Source: Paraburkholderia lycopersici (lineage in GTDB: Bacteria; Pseudomonadota; Gammaproteobacteria; Burkholderiales; Burkholderiaceae). Taken from it: a stretch of 64,000 nucleotides of DNA. The notes below the pieces were generated by a model, which worked only from the letters and a program-made list of their open reading frames with translations, ran no database searches and was not told where the DNA came from. Position 1 is the first letter of the stretch. Each line of letters starts with the position of its first letter. Below are positions 26,993 through 35,366 of this stretch, in pieces. The stretch lies in NCBI RefSeq assembly GCF_900096975.1, contig NZ_FMYQ01000020.1:62001-126000 (forward strand). The letters are read 5' to 3'. The position numbers were made by a program, and so were the translations under genes.

Positions 26993-28387
26993 ATGGCCAC
27001 GTGGCAACCGGACCCGACGTTCTACCCGTCTGCGCGCATGGCAGGCGACGCTCCGCCTGAAACGCTGGCATATGTCGCCAGTTTCGACCCCACGCGCAGC
27101 GTGCCCGATTCGCTCGACGTGATCGATCTGGACCCGCGTTCGCCGGAGTTCGGGCGCATCGTGCATCGCCTGCCGATGCCCAACGTCGGCGACGAGCTCC
27201 ATCATTTCGGCTGGAACGCCTGCAGCTCCTGCCTGTGCCCCAACGCGCCGCATGCGCACAGCGAGCGCCGCTATCTGGTGGTGCCCGGACTTCGCTCGTC
27301 GCGCATTCACATCGTCGACACGAAGCCCGACCCGCGCCGCCCGCGTATCGCGCGCGTGCACGAGCCGGAAAGCGTCGCGCAACGCGCGGGCTACACGCGG
27401 CCCCACACGGTCCATTGCGGGCCGGATGGCATTTATGTGACATCGCTCGCGAACGCGCAAGGCGAAGCGCCCGGCGGCATCTTTCTGATGGACCACGAGA
27501 GCTTCGACATCCTCGGCCAATGGGAAATCGATCGCGGCCCCCAACAGCTTGCCTACGACGGGTGGTGGCATCTCGGCTACGACACGCTCGTAACGAGCGA
27601 ATGGGGCCTGCCCGCGGCCTTCGAAAACGGCCTCGTGCCCGAGGTACTGCTCGGCGGCCAGTATGGGCATCGCCTGCACTTCTGGGACCTGCACACGCGC
27701 CAGCACAAACAGGTTCTCGATTTCGGCGCCGAAAACCAGCTCGTGTTCGAACTGCGGCCCGCGCACAACCCCACGCGCCCCTACGGCTTCGTGAATTCCG
27801 TTATCAGCCTGAAGGACCTCTCGGCTTCGATCTGGCAGTGGTATCGCGATGGCGACCAGTGGGCCGCGCGCAAGATCATCGAGATTCCCGCCGAACCCGC
27901 CGACCCCGAGCATCTGCCGCCCATGCTCAAGGGCTTTGCGGCCGTGCCGCCGCTCGTCACCGATATCGCGCTCTCGCTCGACGACCGCTTCCTCTATGTG
28001 GCGTGCTGGGGGACGGGCGACTTGCGCCAATACGACGTATCGGACCCGGAGCACCCTCGCCTGACCGGCAGCGTGCGCGTCGGCGGCATCGCGGCGCGTG
28101 CCGCGCATCCCCATGCGCGGGAGCGCGCGCTCAACGGCGGCCCGCAGATGGTCGAAGTGAGCCGCGACGGCCGGCGCGTCTATTTCAGCAACTCGCTCTA
28201 TGGCGCGATCGACGCGCAATTCTATCCCGAGGGCATCGACGGCTGGATGGTGAAACTCGACGCCGCGCCCGAAGGCGGCCTCGCATTCGACGAGCGATTC
28301 TTCATCGAGTGGCCGAAGTCGCACCGGCCGCACCAGATCCGGCTGGAAGGCGGCGATTGCTCATCTGATTCGTACTGCTATCCATAG
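26993..28387 (+). CDS. Selenium-binding protein 56 family / methanethiol oxidase-like
   Basis: A 464-residue beta-propeller protein of the SBP56 family. The CSSC motif (NACSSCLCPNAPH, near residue 75) and several conserved His and Glu (HTVHCGPDGIYV, DEHRLHF-type segments, LSLDDRFLYVACWGTGDLRQ, HPRLTGSVRVGG) are present. Bacterial members include the copper-dependent methanethiol oxidase MtoX that makes formaldehyde, H2S and H2O2. There is no signal peptide, whereas characterised MtoX is periplasmic, so the role may differ. GAGGAGA precedes the ATG. A membrane protein gene follows after 14 bases. Confidence 0.85.
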   Translation: MATWQPDPTFYPSARMAGDAPPETLAYVASFDPTRSVPDSLDVIDLDPRSPEFGRIVHRLPMPNVGDELHHFGWNACSSCLCPNAPHAHSERRYLVVPGLRSSRIHIVDTKPDPRRPRIARVHEPESVAQRAGYTRPHTVHCGPDGIYVTSLANAQGEAPGGIFLMDHESFDILGQWEIDRGPQQLAYDGWWHLGYDTLVTSEWGLPAAFENGLVPEVLLGGQYGHRLHFWDLHTRQHKQVLDFGAENQLVFELRPAHNPTRPYGFVNSVISLKDLSASIWQWYRDGDQWAARKIIEIPAEPADPEHLPPMLKGFAAVPPLVTDIALSLDDRFLYVACWGTGDLRQYDVSDPEHPRLTGSVRVGGIAARAAHPHARERALNGGPQMVEVSRDGRRVYFSNSLYGAIDAQFYPEGIDGWMVKLDAAPEGGLAFDERFFIEWPKSHRPHQIRLEGGDCSSDSYCYP

Positions 28388-28401
28388 CGCGGGAGCATTG
28401 C

Positions 28402-29037
28402 ATGGAGGCATTCTTCGGCGCGCATTGGGGCGCATGGGCGGCCGTGGTGGGCAGCGGCGTCTTTCACGGCGTAAACCCGGCAATGGGCTGGCTCTTCGCA
28501 ACCGCGCTCGGTCTGCAACGCGGCAGTCGCGCGGCGCTGCTGCTCGCGTTGCCGCCTATCGCGCTCGGCCATGCCGCATCGATCCTGCTGTTCACGACTT
28601 CGACAGCGGTGCTGGGCGCTCGGCTGCCCGGCACCGCGTTGCATTGGGGCCTGGGCGCGCTTCTGATCGGCTGGGCTGTCTGGCAGCATGCGTATGGGCA
28701 CCGGCACCGCGCGCGCGTGGGGATGACCGCGGGTTTCGCCGGGCTCGCGGCATGGTCGGCGTTGATGGCAACCATGCACGGCGCGGGACTGATGCTGATG
28801 CCGGCCATGTTGCCGCTATGCGGCGGCGCGGCCGGCATTGCGACGAGCGAGCTTGCGCTTGCGGTCGCGTTCACGCTGCTGCATATGCTCGCAACTCTCG
28901 CCACCACCGCCGCGATCGCGCTGCTCGCCTACGAGTATTTCGGGCTCGGCGTGCTACGTCGCGGCTGGATCAATTTCGACTGGCTCTGGCGCGGGGCGCT
29001 CGTCGCCACCGGCACGTTGATGATCGCGACCGCGTGA
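28402..29037 (+). CDS. Polytopic membrane protein next to the SBP56 gene
   Basis: A 211-residue inner-membrane protein with about six hydrophobic helices. Near the N-terminus it has GVFHGVNPAMGWLFATALGL, with a His-Asn-Pro pattern reminiscent of the HX4D/HGxNP motifs of metal or sulfite exporters (NiCoT, TauE/SafE-like); two more His motifs (IALGHAASILLF; ATMHGAGLML) lie in later helices, and a cluster AYGHRHRARVG is in a loop. This suggests a cation transporter, perhaps for copper or another metal used by the preceding protein. That is inference from context; the family was not identified. Confidence 0.7.
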   Translation: MEAFFGAHWGAWAAVVGSGVFHGVNPAMGWLFATALGLQRGSRAALLLALPPIALGHAASILLFTTSTAVLGARLPGTALHWGLGALLIGWAVWQHAYGHRHRARVGMTAGFAGLAAWSALMATMHGAGLMLMPAMLPLCGGAAGIATSELALAVAFTLLHMLATLATTAAIALLAYEYFGLGVLRRGWINFDWLWRGALVATGTLMIATA

Positions 29038-29046
29038 GCCGGGCGA

Positions 29047-29907
29047 TCAACTTTCCGTCGGGAAATCCGTCCCGAGACTCAGCGCGCGCCACGCCTCGAT
29101 ATCGGCAAGCGCCGCGCGCAAGCGGTTCGCCACCGCGTCCACGCCGAACGCCCCCAGCACGAGATGCCGCGGCGGGTCCTCGACTTCGGTGATGCGGATC
29201 ATCGCCTGGGCCGCGCGCGCCGGGTCGCCGGGCTGATGCCCGCTGCTTTCGGCCGTGCGCTTCATGCGCGCGCCGGCTGTCTGCGCGTAGTCGTCGATAT
29301 GGCTCGCCGTCTGCACGAGCGAGCGGCCCGCCCAGTCCGTGCGAAACGGCCCGGGCTCCACGCACGTCACCTTGATGCCGAGCGGTCCGACCTCCGCCAG
29401 CAAGGCATCGGAGAACCCTTCCACCGCATGCTTCGAGGCCGCGTAATAGCCTGACCCCGGAAAGCCCGCGAGCCCCGCCACCGACGTGATGTTGATGACG
29501 TGCCCCTTGCGGCGCGCGCGCATGCCGGGGAGCACCGCGCGCGTGAGCGCGAAGAGGCCAAATGCGTTGGCGTCGAACTGTGCACGGATCTCGCGTTCCT
29601 CGCCCTCTTCGATCGAGCTTTGATAACCGTAGCCCGCATTGTTGACGAGCACATCGATGGTGCCGAACCGCTTTTGCGCGGCGGCGACGGCGGCCTCGAT
29701 CTGCGCGGCGTCAGTCACGTCGAGCGAAACGGGCAGCAGACGCTCCCCGGCCTCGGGCGCGAGATCGCCGAGCGACGCCTGATTGCGCGCAGTCGCGACG
29801 CAGCGCCAGCCGCGCGCGAGCACCGCGCGAGCAAGCTCGCGGCCAAAGCCGGTCGAACAGCCGGTCACGAACCAGACCGGCGACGCATTCGGAGATTCAA
29901 CGGACAT
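29047..29907 (-). CDS. Short-chain dehydrogenase/reductase
   Basis: A 286-residue classical SDR. The nucleotide motif TGCSTGFGRELA is at about residues 15-26, followed by VDVLVNNAGYGY-like NNAG, the Ser of INITSVAGLAG, and Y-x3-K in GYYAASKHAVEG. The C-terminal extension (DPARAAQAMIRI) is typical of SDRs annotated as oxidoreductase/retinol-dehydrogenase-like. The ATG at 29907 begins the domain. Substrate unknown. It is divergent from the nitroreductase gene. Confidence 0.88.
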   Translation of the reverse strand: MSVESPNASPVWFVTGCSTGFGRELARAVLARGWRCVATARNQASLGDLAPEAGERLLPVSLDVTDAAQIEAAVAAAQKRFGTIDVLVNNAGYGYQSSIEEGEEREIRAQFDANAFGLFALTRAVLPGMRARRKGHVINITSVAGLAGFPGSGYYAASKHAVEGFSDALLAEVGPLGIKVTCVEPGPFRTDWAGRSLVQTASHIDDYAQTAGARMKRTAESSGHQPGDPARAAQAMIRITEVEDPPRHLVLGAFGVDAVANRLRAALADIEAWRALSLGTDFPTES

Positions 29908-30229
29908 GGGACGACCTCCCGAAAGAAACGGCAGACAACGCTGCCGAAGACGGCCGAAAGCAAAAAGAAGGAAAAAGAAGGCACTGCGGCGCGAAAGAAG
30001 CTCGAACGCGCGCGAACATGGTGCAGATGCCGCGCGAATACCGCGCAAGTGCAAATGATAGCTGCGGCGCGCAAAATTTGCTGGAGCGCGCCTCGCGCCG
30101 TGCCAGCGGACGGCAGCGCCGATCGCGCGAGCCATGTACCATACGGCGCTTGCGCATCTGTTCCGCTCGTCCGTCAATGAACAGGAACATGCCCCGATTC
30201 ACCCGCCATTCGCCGGAGAAGAAACCTCG
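29908..30229. other. Divergent intergenic region with a purine-rich stretch
   Basis: About 320 bases between the SDR and nitroreductase starts. A run of A- and G-rich sequence lies around 29930-30005. GGAGAAG precedes the nitroreductase ATG. No clear promoter hexamers or repeats were identified. Confidence 0.4.
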
Positions 30230-31084
30230 ATGTCCACCGCCGCCGCGCCCGATCTCCCCGCCGATATAGCGAAGGCCATGCGCGCCCTCGAAGTGCGCTA
30301 TGGCACGCCCTGGTCCGCGCCGCTGCCGAGCTGGAACGACACGCTCGACACGCTGCTGGCGCACCGCTCGGTGCGCAGCTACGCCCACCGTCCGCTGCCC
30401 GAGGGCACACTCGAAACGCTGATCGCCGCGGCACAATCCGCCTCCACTTCTTCGAACCTGCAAACGTGGAGCGTGGTCGCAATAGAAAATCCCGAGCGCA
30501 AGGCGCGACTCGCGGAACTTGCCGGCGGCCAGTCGCACGTCCGTGAGGCACCGCTCTTTCTCGTATGGCTCGCCGACCTCGCTCGGCTCGAAGCAGCCGG
30601 GGCACGCAGCGGCGCGAGCGTCGAGGGTCTGCATTACCTGGAAACGCTGGTCGTCGGCATAATCGACGCAGCGCTCGCCGCGCAAAATGCCGTGGTCGCG
30701 CTCGAATCGCTCGGCATGAGCACCGTGTATATCGGCGGCATCCGCAATCGGCCCGAGCAGGTGGCGGCGGAACTCGGCCTGCCGCCGCGCGTGCTGCCCG
30801 TGTTCGGCATGTGCGTGGGCTATCCCGACGAAACGCGCCCCGCCGAGGTGAAGCCGCGTCTGCCGCAGGCGGTCGTGCTCCATCGCGAGCAATACGATGC
30901 GCCCTCGCAAGCGGCGGCCATTACACAGTACGACGAAATAATGAGTGGCTTCCAGACATCGCAGGGACTGAGCGCGGCGGGCTGGACCTCGCGTTCGCTC
31001 GCGCGCTGGCGCAGCCGTGAGTCGCTGCACGGCCGCGACCGCCTGCGCGAAGCGCTCAACGCGCTCGGGTTCGAGCTGCGCTGA
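30230..31084 (+). CDS. NfsA/FRP-type nitroreductase
   Basis: A 284-residue flavin oxidoreductase. The N-terminal HRSVRSYAHRPLPEGTLETL and SASTSSNLQTWSVVAI are the FMN-binding signatures of the nitroreductase family, and the long C-terminal part (VFGMCVGYPDE, then KPRLPQAVVLHREQYD) marks the NfsA/FRP group. It should reduce nitroaromatics, quinones or flavins with NADPH. The ATG at 30230 follows GGAGAAG; an upstream ATG in frame at 30134 lacks a site. The ketopantoate reductase gene follows after 47 bases in the same direction. Confidence 0.88.
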   Translation: MSTAAAPDLPADIAKAMRALEVRYGTPWSAPLPSWNDTLDTLLAHRSVRSYAHRPLPEGTLETLIAAAQSASTSSNLQTWSVVAIENPERKARLAELAGGQSHVREAPLFLVWLADLARLEAAGARSGASVEGLHYLETLVVGIIDAALAAQNAVVALESLGMSTVYIGGIRNRPEQVAAELGLPPRVLPVFGMCVGYPDETRPAEVKPRLPQAVVLHREQYDAPSQAAAITQYDEIMSGFQTSQGLSAAGWTSRSLARWRSRESLHGRDRLREALNALGFELR

Positions 31085-31131
31085 ACGCTCCCGCCGCACC
31101 GAAGTTCGCACGCTACTCAGGAGAAACGCAA

Positions 31132-32043
31132 ATGAAAGTTGCCGTCATGGGCGCGGGCGCAGTGGGCTGCTTTTACGGCGGCATGCTCGCGCGCGCAGGA
31201 CACGATGTGATATTGATCGGCCGGCCGCAGCACGTCGAGGCCATCGCGCGAGACGGCCTGCGCCTCGAAGCCCAGCAGTTCGACGAACGGATCGGCCCGC
31301 CGCATCTCACGGCGAGCACCGAAGCGTCCGCCGTCGCGGGCGCGCAGCTCGTGCTGTTCTGCGTGAAATCGACCGATACCGAAAGCGCGGGCGCCGCAAT
31401 CAAGCCGCATCTGGGCGCCGATACGCTCGTGCTCACGCTTCAAAACGGCGCAGACAACGCGGACCGCCTGCGCGGCGTGATTGAGCAAGACGTGGCGGCC
31501 GCCGTCGTCTATGTCGCCACCGAAATGGCCGGCCCCGGCCACGTGCGCCATCACGGCCGCGGCGAGCTCGTGATCGAGCCGTCGCGCACGAGCGACGCCG
31601 CCGCGCGCGCACTCATCGACGCGGGCGTGCCGACGGAAATCTCGACCAATGTGCGCGGGGCGCTCTGGGCCAAGCTGATCGTCAACTGCGCGTACAACGC
31701 GCTCTCGGCCATCACGCAACTGCCTTACGGACGCCTCGTTCAGGGCGCCGGTGTGAGCGAAGCGATGCGCGACGTCGTGGGCGAATGCGTGGCCGTCGCC
31801 GAGGCCGACGGCGTGACGCTGCCCCCCGACATGGGCGGCGCCGTGACACGCATCGCGCAAACGATGCCGGGCCAGTACTCGTCCACGGCGCAGGATCTCG
31901 CGCGCGGCAAGCGCACCGAAATCGATCACCTCAACGGCTACGTCGTGCAGCGCGGCGCGGCGCTTGGCGTGCCGACGCCCGCGAACCGCATGCTGCAAAC
32001 ACTGGTGCGTCTCATCGAGGACAAAGCGCACGCGGTGATCTGA
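31132..32043 (+). CDS. panE: Ketopantoate reductase (2-dehydropantoate 2-reductase) family
   Basis: A 303-residue NADPH-dependent reductase. The Rossmann GAGAVGCFYGGMLA is at residues 7-20, LFCVKSTDTESA gives the CVK motif, and the catalytic Lys lies in LWAKLIVNCAYNALSA with the following Asn; EIDHLNGYVVQRGAALGVPT closes the C-terminal domain. The family includes PanE of pantothenate/CoA synthesis and many paralogs, so the symbol is tentative. GGAGAAACGCAA precedes the ATG. Confidence 0.85.
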   Translation: MKVAVMGAGAVGCFYGGMLARAGHDVILIGRPQHVEAIARDGLRLEAQQFDERIGPPHLTASTEASAVAGAQLVLFCVKSTDTESAGAAIKPHLGADTLVLTLQNGADNADRLRGVIEQDVAAAVVYVATEMAGPGHVRHHGRGELVIEPSRTSDAAARALIDAGVPTEISTNVRGALWAKLIVNCAYNALSAITQLPYGRLVQGAGVSEAMRDVVGECVAVAEADGVTLPPDMGGAVTRIAQTMPGQYSSTAQDLARGKRTEIDHLNGYVVQRGAALGVPTPANRMLQTLVRLIEDKAHAVI

Positions 32044-32060
32044 CTCGCGCGAAAAGCGCC

Positions 32061-32101
32061 GTCGTTCGCGGGCCGTGCGGCTCGCGCGGGCCGCGAACGA
32101 C
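32061..32101. terminator. Convergent hairpin between panE and the royal-jelly-type gene
   Basis: GTCGTTCGCGG and CCGCGAACGAC form a perfect 11-bp stem with a GC-rich loop of about 19 bases. It sits between two convergent stops, so it may serve both genes. No U-run. Confidence 0.6.
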
Positions 32102-32104
32102 CTC

Positions 32105-33325
32105 TCATCCCGCGAATGTGCCGGGCGGCTGCGGCGGCAGCTTCACGCGAAAAATGGTGAAGCGCCCCTGGCGCGGATAGCCGTTCGAGAAGTTGTCCAG
32201 CTCATGCAGATGCGAATCGGCAAAATACAGATAATCGTTCTGGAGTGCGAAGCCATCGGCCCATGAGACCCGCTGCGACTCGTTCACGAGCGTGCGCGCC
32301 TCGAGTGCGGCCTTGCCGCCGCGTTCGACGAGCTTGAACGCCACCACCGTGCGATGTTCGAGGTCACCGCCATAGAGCGTGCCGTCGCCGCCCATCAGCA
32401 AGCCCCCCGTGAGCGCGTGTTCGCCGAGGGCCTCCACGCGCCGCGAGAGCGCGGCCGGCGCGAGCGTTTCGTCTATCAGCGCGTCGGTGGGCGCGCGCCA
32501 GTAGTGGTGATCGGTGAGCGGCCGGTAGTAGACCCAGTTGCGTTGCGGCGAAAGCGCGACGCCATCGGTCTGCAGCACGAGCACGCTGCCGTCGGGCTTG
32601 CGCGCCACGCGATCGCCGAACATGAGATGCTCGCGCGGATCGGAAACGCTCGAACGGTCACCTGCGAGCACGAGGCGCGACTCTCCGTTGCTCAGTTTCG
32701 TGACGACGATGCCACCCTGGTTGCCCGCGTTGCTGATGAACGCGTAACCATGAAGCAGGTCGATGCGCACGTCGTTGATCGAATCCTTCGGCGTCACTGC
32801 CTGCCCGAACGTGTAAGTGCGCACCATCTCGCGCGTATCCAGATCGAACTGCACGAGCTTGGGCGGCTGGATGCGATGATCGACCGAGGGCAGCGACGAA
32901 TCCAGCGCCCACAGCCGGTCGCGTTCGTCCACCCAGAGCGCCTGGACGGAAATCCACTGACGATCGCCGCGCTTGCCCGGCTTGTAGCGGTTCCAGTCCG
33001 CATCCGGAAACGGCAGCAGCGCGCCGCTGCGCAGATCGACTTCCACGAGGCTGTAGCGCGAACGCCTGGCGGAAGCAGGCGCGGTGGCGAATACGCGGCC
33101 GCCTCGCGTCACGCCGATGCCGACGAGCCGAAAGTCGTCGCCGAACGTCGCGACGGTTTCGAGGTCCGGCGCGCCGCGAGCCGGAACATGCGATGCGCTA
33201 GCGGACGCCGCAGCGCCCCCTGCCGCCCGCACCGCGCTCGCGCGCACGAACGTGCCGCACAGTGCGGCGCCGAGCAACGCGACGAGGCGTCGCCGGGTAT
33301 GCAGGCTGGGGGCATCGGCTCGCAT
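32105..33325 (-). CDS. Major royal jelly / Yellow-type beta-propeller protein, exported
   Basis: A 406-residue protein. The N-terminus has a Tat-like signal (TRRRLVALLGAALCG, residues about 10-24). The mature part matches the MRJP/Yellow family: DERDRLWALDSSLPSVDHRI, then PKLVQFDLDTREMVRTYTFG, INDVRIDLLHGYAFISNAG, and WADGFALQNDYLYFADSHLH near the end. Bacterial members are often annotated L-dopachrome tautomerase-related; enzymatic activity is unproved. The ATG at 33325 has AAGGAGAGCAC before it. Confidence 0.87.
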   Translation of the reverse strand: MRADAPSLHTRRRLVALLGAALCGTFVRASAVRAAGGAAASASASHVPARGAPDLETVATFGDDFRLVGIGVTRGGRVFATAPASARRSRYSLVEVDLRSGALLPFPDADWNRYKPGKRGDRQWISVQALWVDERDRLWALDSSLPSVDHRIQPPKLVQFDLDTREMVRTYTFGQAVTPKDSINDVRIDLLHGYAFISNAGNQGGIVVTKLSNGESRLVLAGDRSSVSDPREHLMFGDRVARKPDGSVLVLQTDGVALSPQRNWVYYRPLTDHHYWRAPTDALIDETLAPAALSRRVEALGEHALTGGLLMGGDGTLYGGDLEHRTVVAFKLVERGGKAALEARTLVNESQRVSWADGFALQNDYLYFADSHLHELDNFSNGYPRQGRFTIFRVKLPPQPPGTFAG

Positions 33326-33471
33326 GTGCTCTCCTTTGCATGGCGGGAACCCGGCTCGAAGCGGCCCCGCCCAGTGCAGGATCGCCGCCGGATTCGCGAC
33401 GCGCGCGCGTGTGATGCACGCGACTTCAGCGCAAGGCAGACGAAGCGAGCGGCGTGCCCGGCGCGAACGTG

Positions 33472-33921
33472 TCAGCGCTCGAACACGAGCAGCGTGGACG
33501 TGGCGGACGCGTAGAGCTTGCCCTGCGCGTCGGTGATGCTGGCCTCCGTGAAGGCGGCGCGGCGGCCGAAGCTGAGCACCCGCCCTTCGGCGCGCACGAG
33601 CCCGGTGTCGGCGGTCATGGGCCGATGATAGGCGACTTTCAGTTCCAGCGTGGTATAGCCCTGATTCGGGCCGAGGCGCGAATGCGCGGCGCATCCGCAG
33701 GCCGAATCGAGCAGCGTGGCGGCGTAGCCGCCGTGCACCGTGCCGATCGGGTTGTACACGTGAAACCCGGGCGTGCCGGCGAACACGACGCGCCCTTCCT
33801 CCACTTCGACGAGTTCGAAGCCGAGCGTTTCGCCAATGGACGGGCGGTGCCCGCCTTGCAGCATGCGCTGCAACTGTTCGAGGCCGGTCAGGCCGGCGGG
33901 CAAATCTGCAACGAGGTTCAT
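33472..33921 (-). CDS. PaaI-type hotdog thioesterase
   Basis: A 149-residue hotdog protein. The signature YNPIGTVHGGYAATLLDSAC contains the HGG turn and catalytic Asp-bearing helix of the PaaI/YbgC-like aryl- or acyl-CoA thioesterases; LELKVAYHRPMTADTGLVRA and a final strand follow. It lies next to boxA, on the same strand, so hydrolysis of an excess aromatic acyl-CoA such as benzoyl-CoA is plausible but inferred. The ATG at 33921 is taken. Confidence 0.86.
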   Translation of the reverse strand: MNLVADLPAGLTGLEQLQRMLQGGHRPSIGETLGFELVEVEEGRVVFAGTPGFHVYNPIGTVHGGYAATLLDSACGCAAHSRLGPNQGYTTLELKVAYHRPMTADTGLVRAEGRVLSFGRRAAFTEASITDAQGKLYASATSTLLVFER

Positions 33922-34057
33922 CGAGGCGGTCTCCGTCTGAAAGCGCGCGTCTGTTCGCGCACGCCGAGCCGCCATCGTAACGTCTTTCGAACGACCGTGC
34001 TTAAACCTGCCGCGTACTTCGACGAAGGCCTCGATTCATTGTCTGCCACCCGATGTT

Positions 34058-35314
34058 TCAATACGTCTCGAGATGCAGCCGCCCTTCTCGCTTGAGGCGA
34101 TCCCACAATGCCTCCCAGTCCATGCCATGCGTTTCGGCGATCTCCCGCAGCGCCTGCAGCACGCCTTCTTCCATGCCCTTCAATCCGCACACGTAAATAT
34201 GCGTGCTGGTGTCGTCGAGCAGGTGCGCGACGTCCACGGCGCGCTCGCGCATGGCGTCCTGCACATAGCGCTTGCGCTGGCCGGGCGTGCGCGAGAAAAC
34301 CAGATTGATGTCGATGAAATCCTTCGGCAGATTCATCAGGGATCCGAAGTAGGGGAGTTCCTGCTGCGTGCGCGCGCCGAAGAACAACATGAGCTTGCCG
34401 GTCGCGCCCTTGAGCCGGCGGCGGCGGCGATATTCGGTCATCGCGCGCATGGGCGCGGAACCCGTGCCCGTGCAGATCATCAGCAGGTGCGACCCCGGAT
34501 GGTTCGGCATGAGGAAAGTATTGCCGAATGGCCCGATCACGGTCACCACGTCGCCCTTTTTCAGGTCGCAGAGGTAGTTCGAGCACACCCCTTCGGTTGC
34601 GTTGCCGCCGTGATCGCACGTGATGCGCTTCACCGTGAGCGAAACGTTGTTGTAGCCGGGGCGCTCGCCGTCGCGCGGGCTCGCAATCGAGTACTGGCGC
34701 GCATGGTGGGCACGCCCGTCGGCGGTTAGGCCCGGCGGCAGAATGCCGATCGACTGTCCCTCCAGCACCGGAAACGGCATTGCGCCGAAGTCGAGCACGA
34801 TATGATGGATGTCGCTTTCCGTGGCGTCGTCGGTGAGGCGGTAGTTGCCGACCACGATTGCCGTGGTCGGCGCCTTGTGCGTGTAGAGATGGACATAGGG
34901 CCGCGCGGCCGACCATGGCGGCACGGTCGAGCCGCGCACCATGTCGGAGGCCGCGACAGGCGCGTCGACCGCAGCGGGCGGGGCTTGAGCCTCGCCTGTC
35001 GCGCCCGGCGCCTGCGCTTCCACTAGCGCGCCCACCGACGAATTTTGCGCGGGAAGCTCGTCCCACGCGTACTGTTCGTCGATGCTGTATGCGTCGGCCT
35101 TGAGCACGTTGCGCCAGTTGTCGATCGCGCCGGTCGGGCATGGCGGCACGCAGGCCATGCAGCGGTTGCAGACGTCGGCGTTGACCACATAGTTGGCGCC
35201 GTCGTGCGTGATCGCGTCGATGGGACACGTCTCCTCGCACGTATTGCAGCGTATGCAGATTTCAGGATCGATCAGGTGCTGCCTGAGTATTTCCACGGGT
35301 ACCGGACCGTTCAT
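34058..35314 (-). CDS. boxA: Benzoyl-CoA 2,3-epoxidase, reductase subunit BoxA
   Basis: A 418-residue flavoprotein that passes electrons from NADPH to BoxB, which adds an oxygen atom to benzoyl-CoA. Two 4Fe-4S motifs lie near the N-terminus (CIRCNTCEETCP and CNRCMACVPPCP). The C-terminal half is a ferredoxin-NADP reductase-like domain with FAD motif RQYSIASPRDGERP, and NADP motifs LLMICTGTGSAPMRAM and HIYVCGLKGMEEGV. An Ala/Pro-rich linker joins the halves. It is the last gene of the leftward boxC-boxB-boxA run, 52 bases after boxB. Confidence 0.95.
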   Translation of the reverse strand: MNGPVPVEILRQHLIDPEICIRCNTCEETCPIDAITHDGANYVVNADVCNRCMACVPPCPTGAIDNWRNVLKADAYSIDEQYAWDELPAQNSSVGALVEAQAPGATGEAQAPPAAVDAPVAASDMVRGSTVPPWSAARPYVHLYTHKAPTTAIVVGNYRLTDDATESDIHHIVLDFGAMPFPVLEGQSIGILPPGLTADGRAHHARQYSIASPRDGERPGYNNVSLTVKRITCDHGGNATEGVCSNYLCDLKKGDVVTVIGPFGNTFLMPNHPGSHLLMICTGTGSAPMRAMTEYRRRRRLKGATGKLMLFFGARTQQELPYFGSLMNLPKDFIDINLVFSRTPGQRKRYVQDAMRERAVDVAHLLDDTSTHIYVCGLKGMEEGVLQALREIAETHGMDWEALWDRLKREGRLHLETY

Positions 35315-35366
35315 GTTTGTCTCCCGCTACGGCGCGCGAAGCGAATGGTGCACGCCGCCTTTCCCG

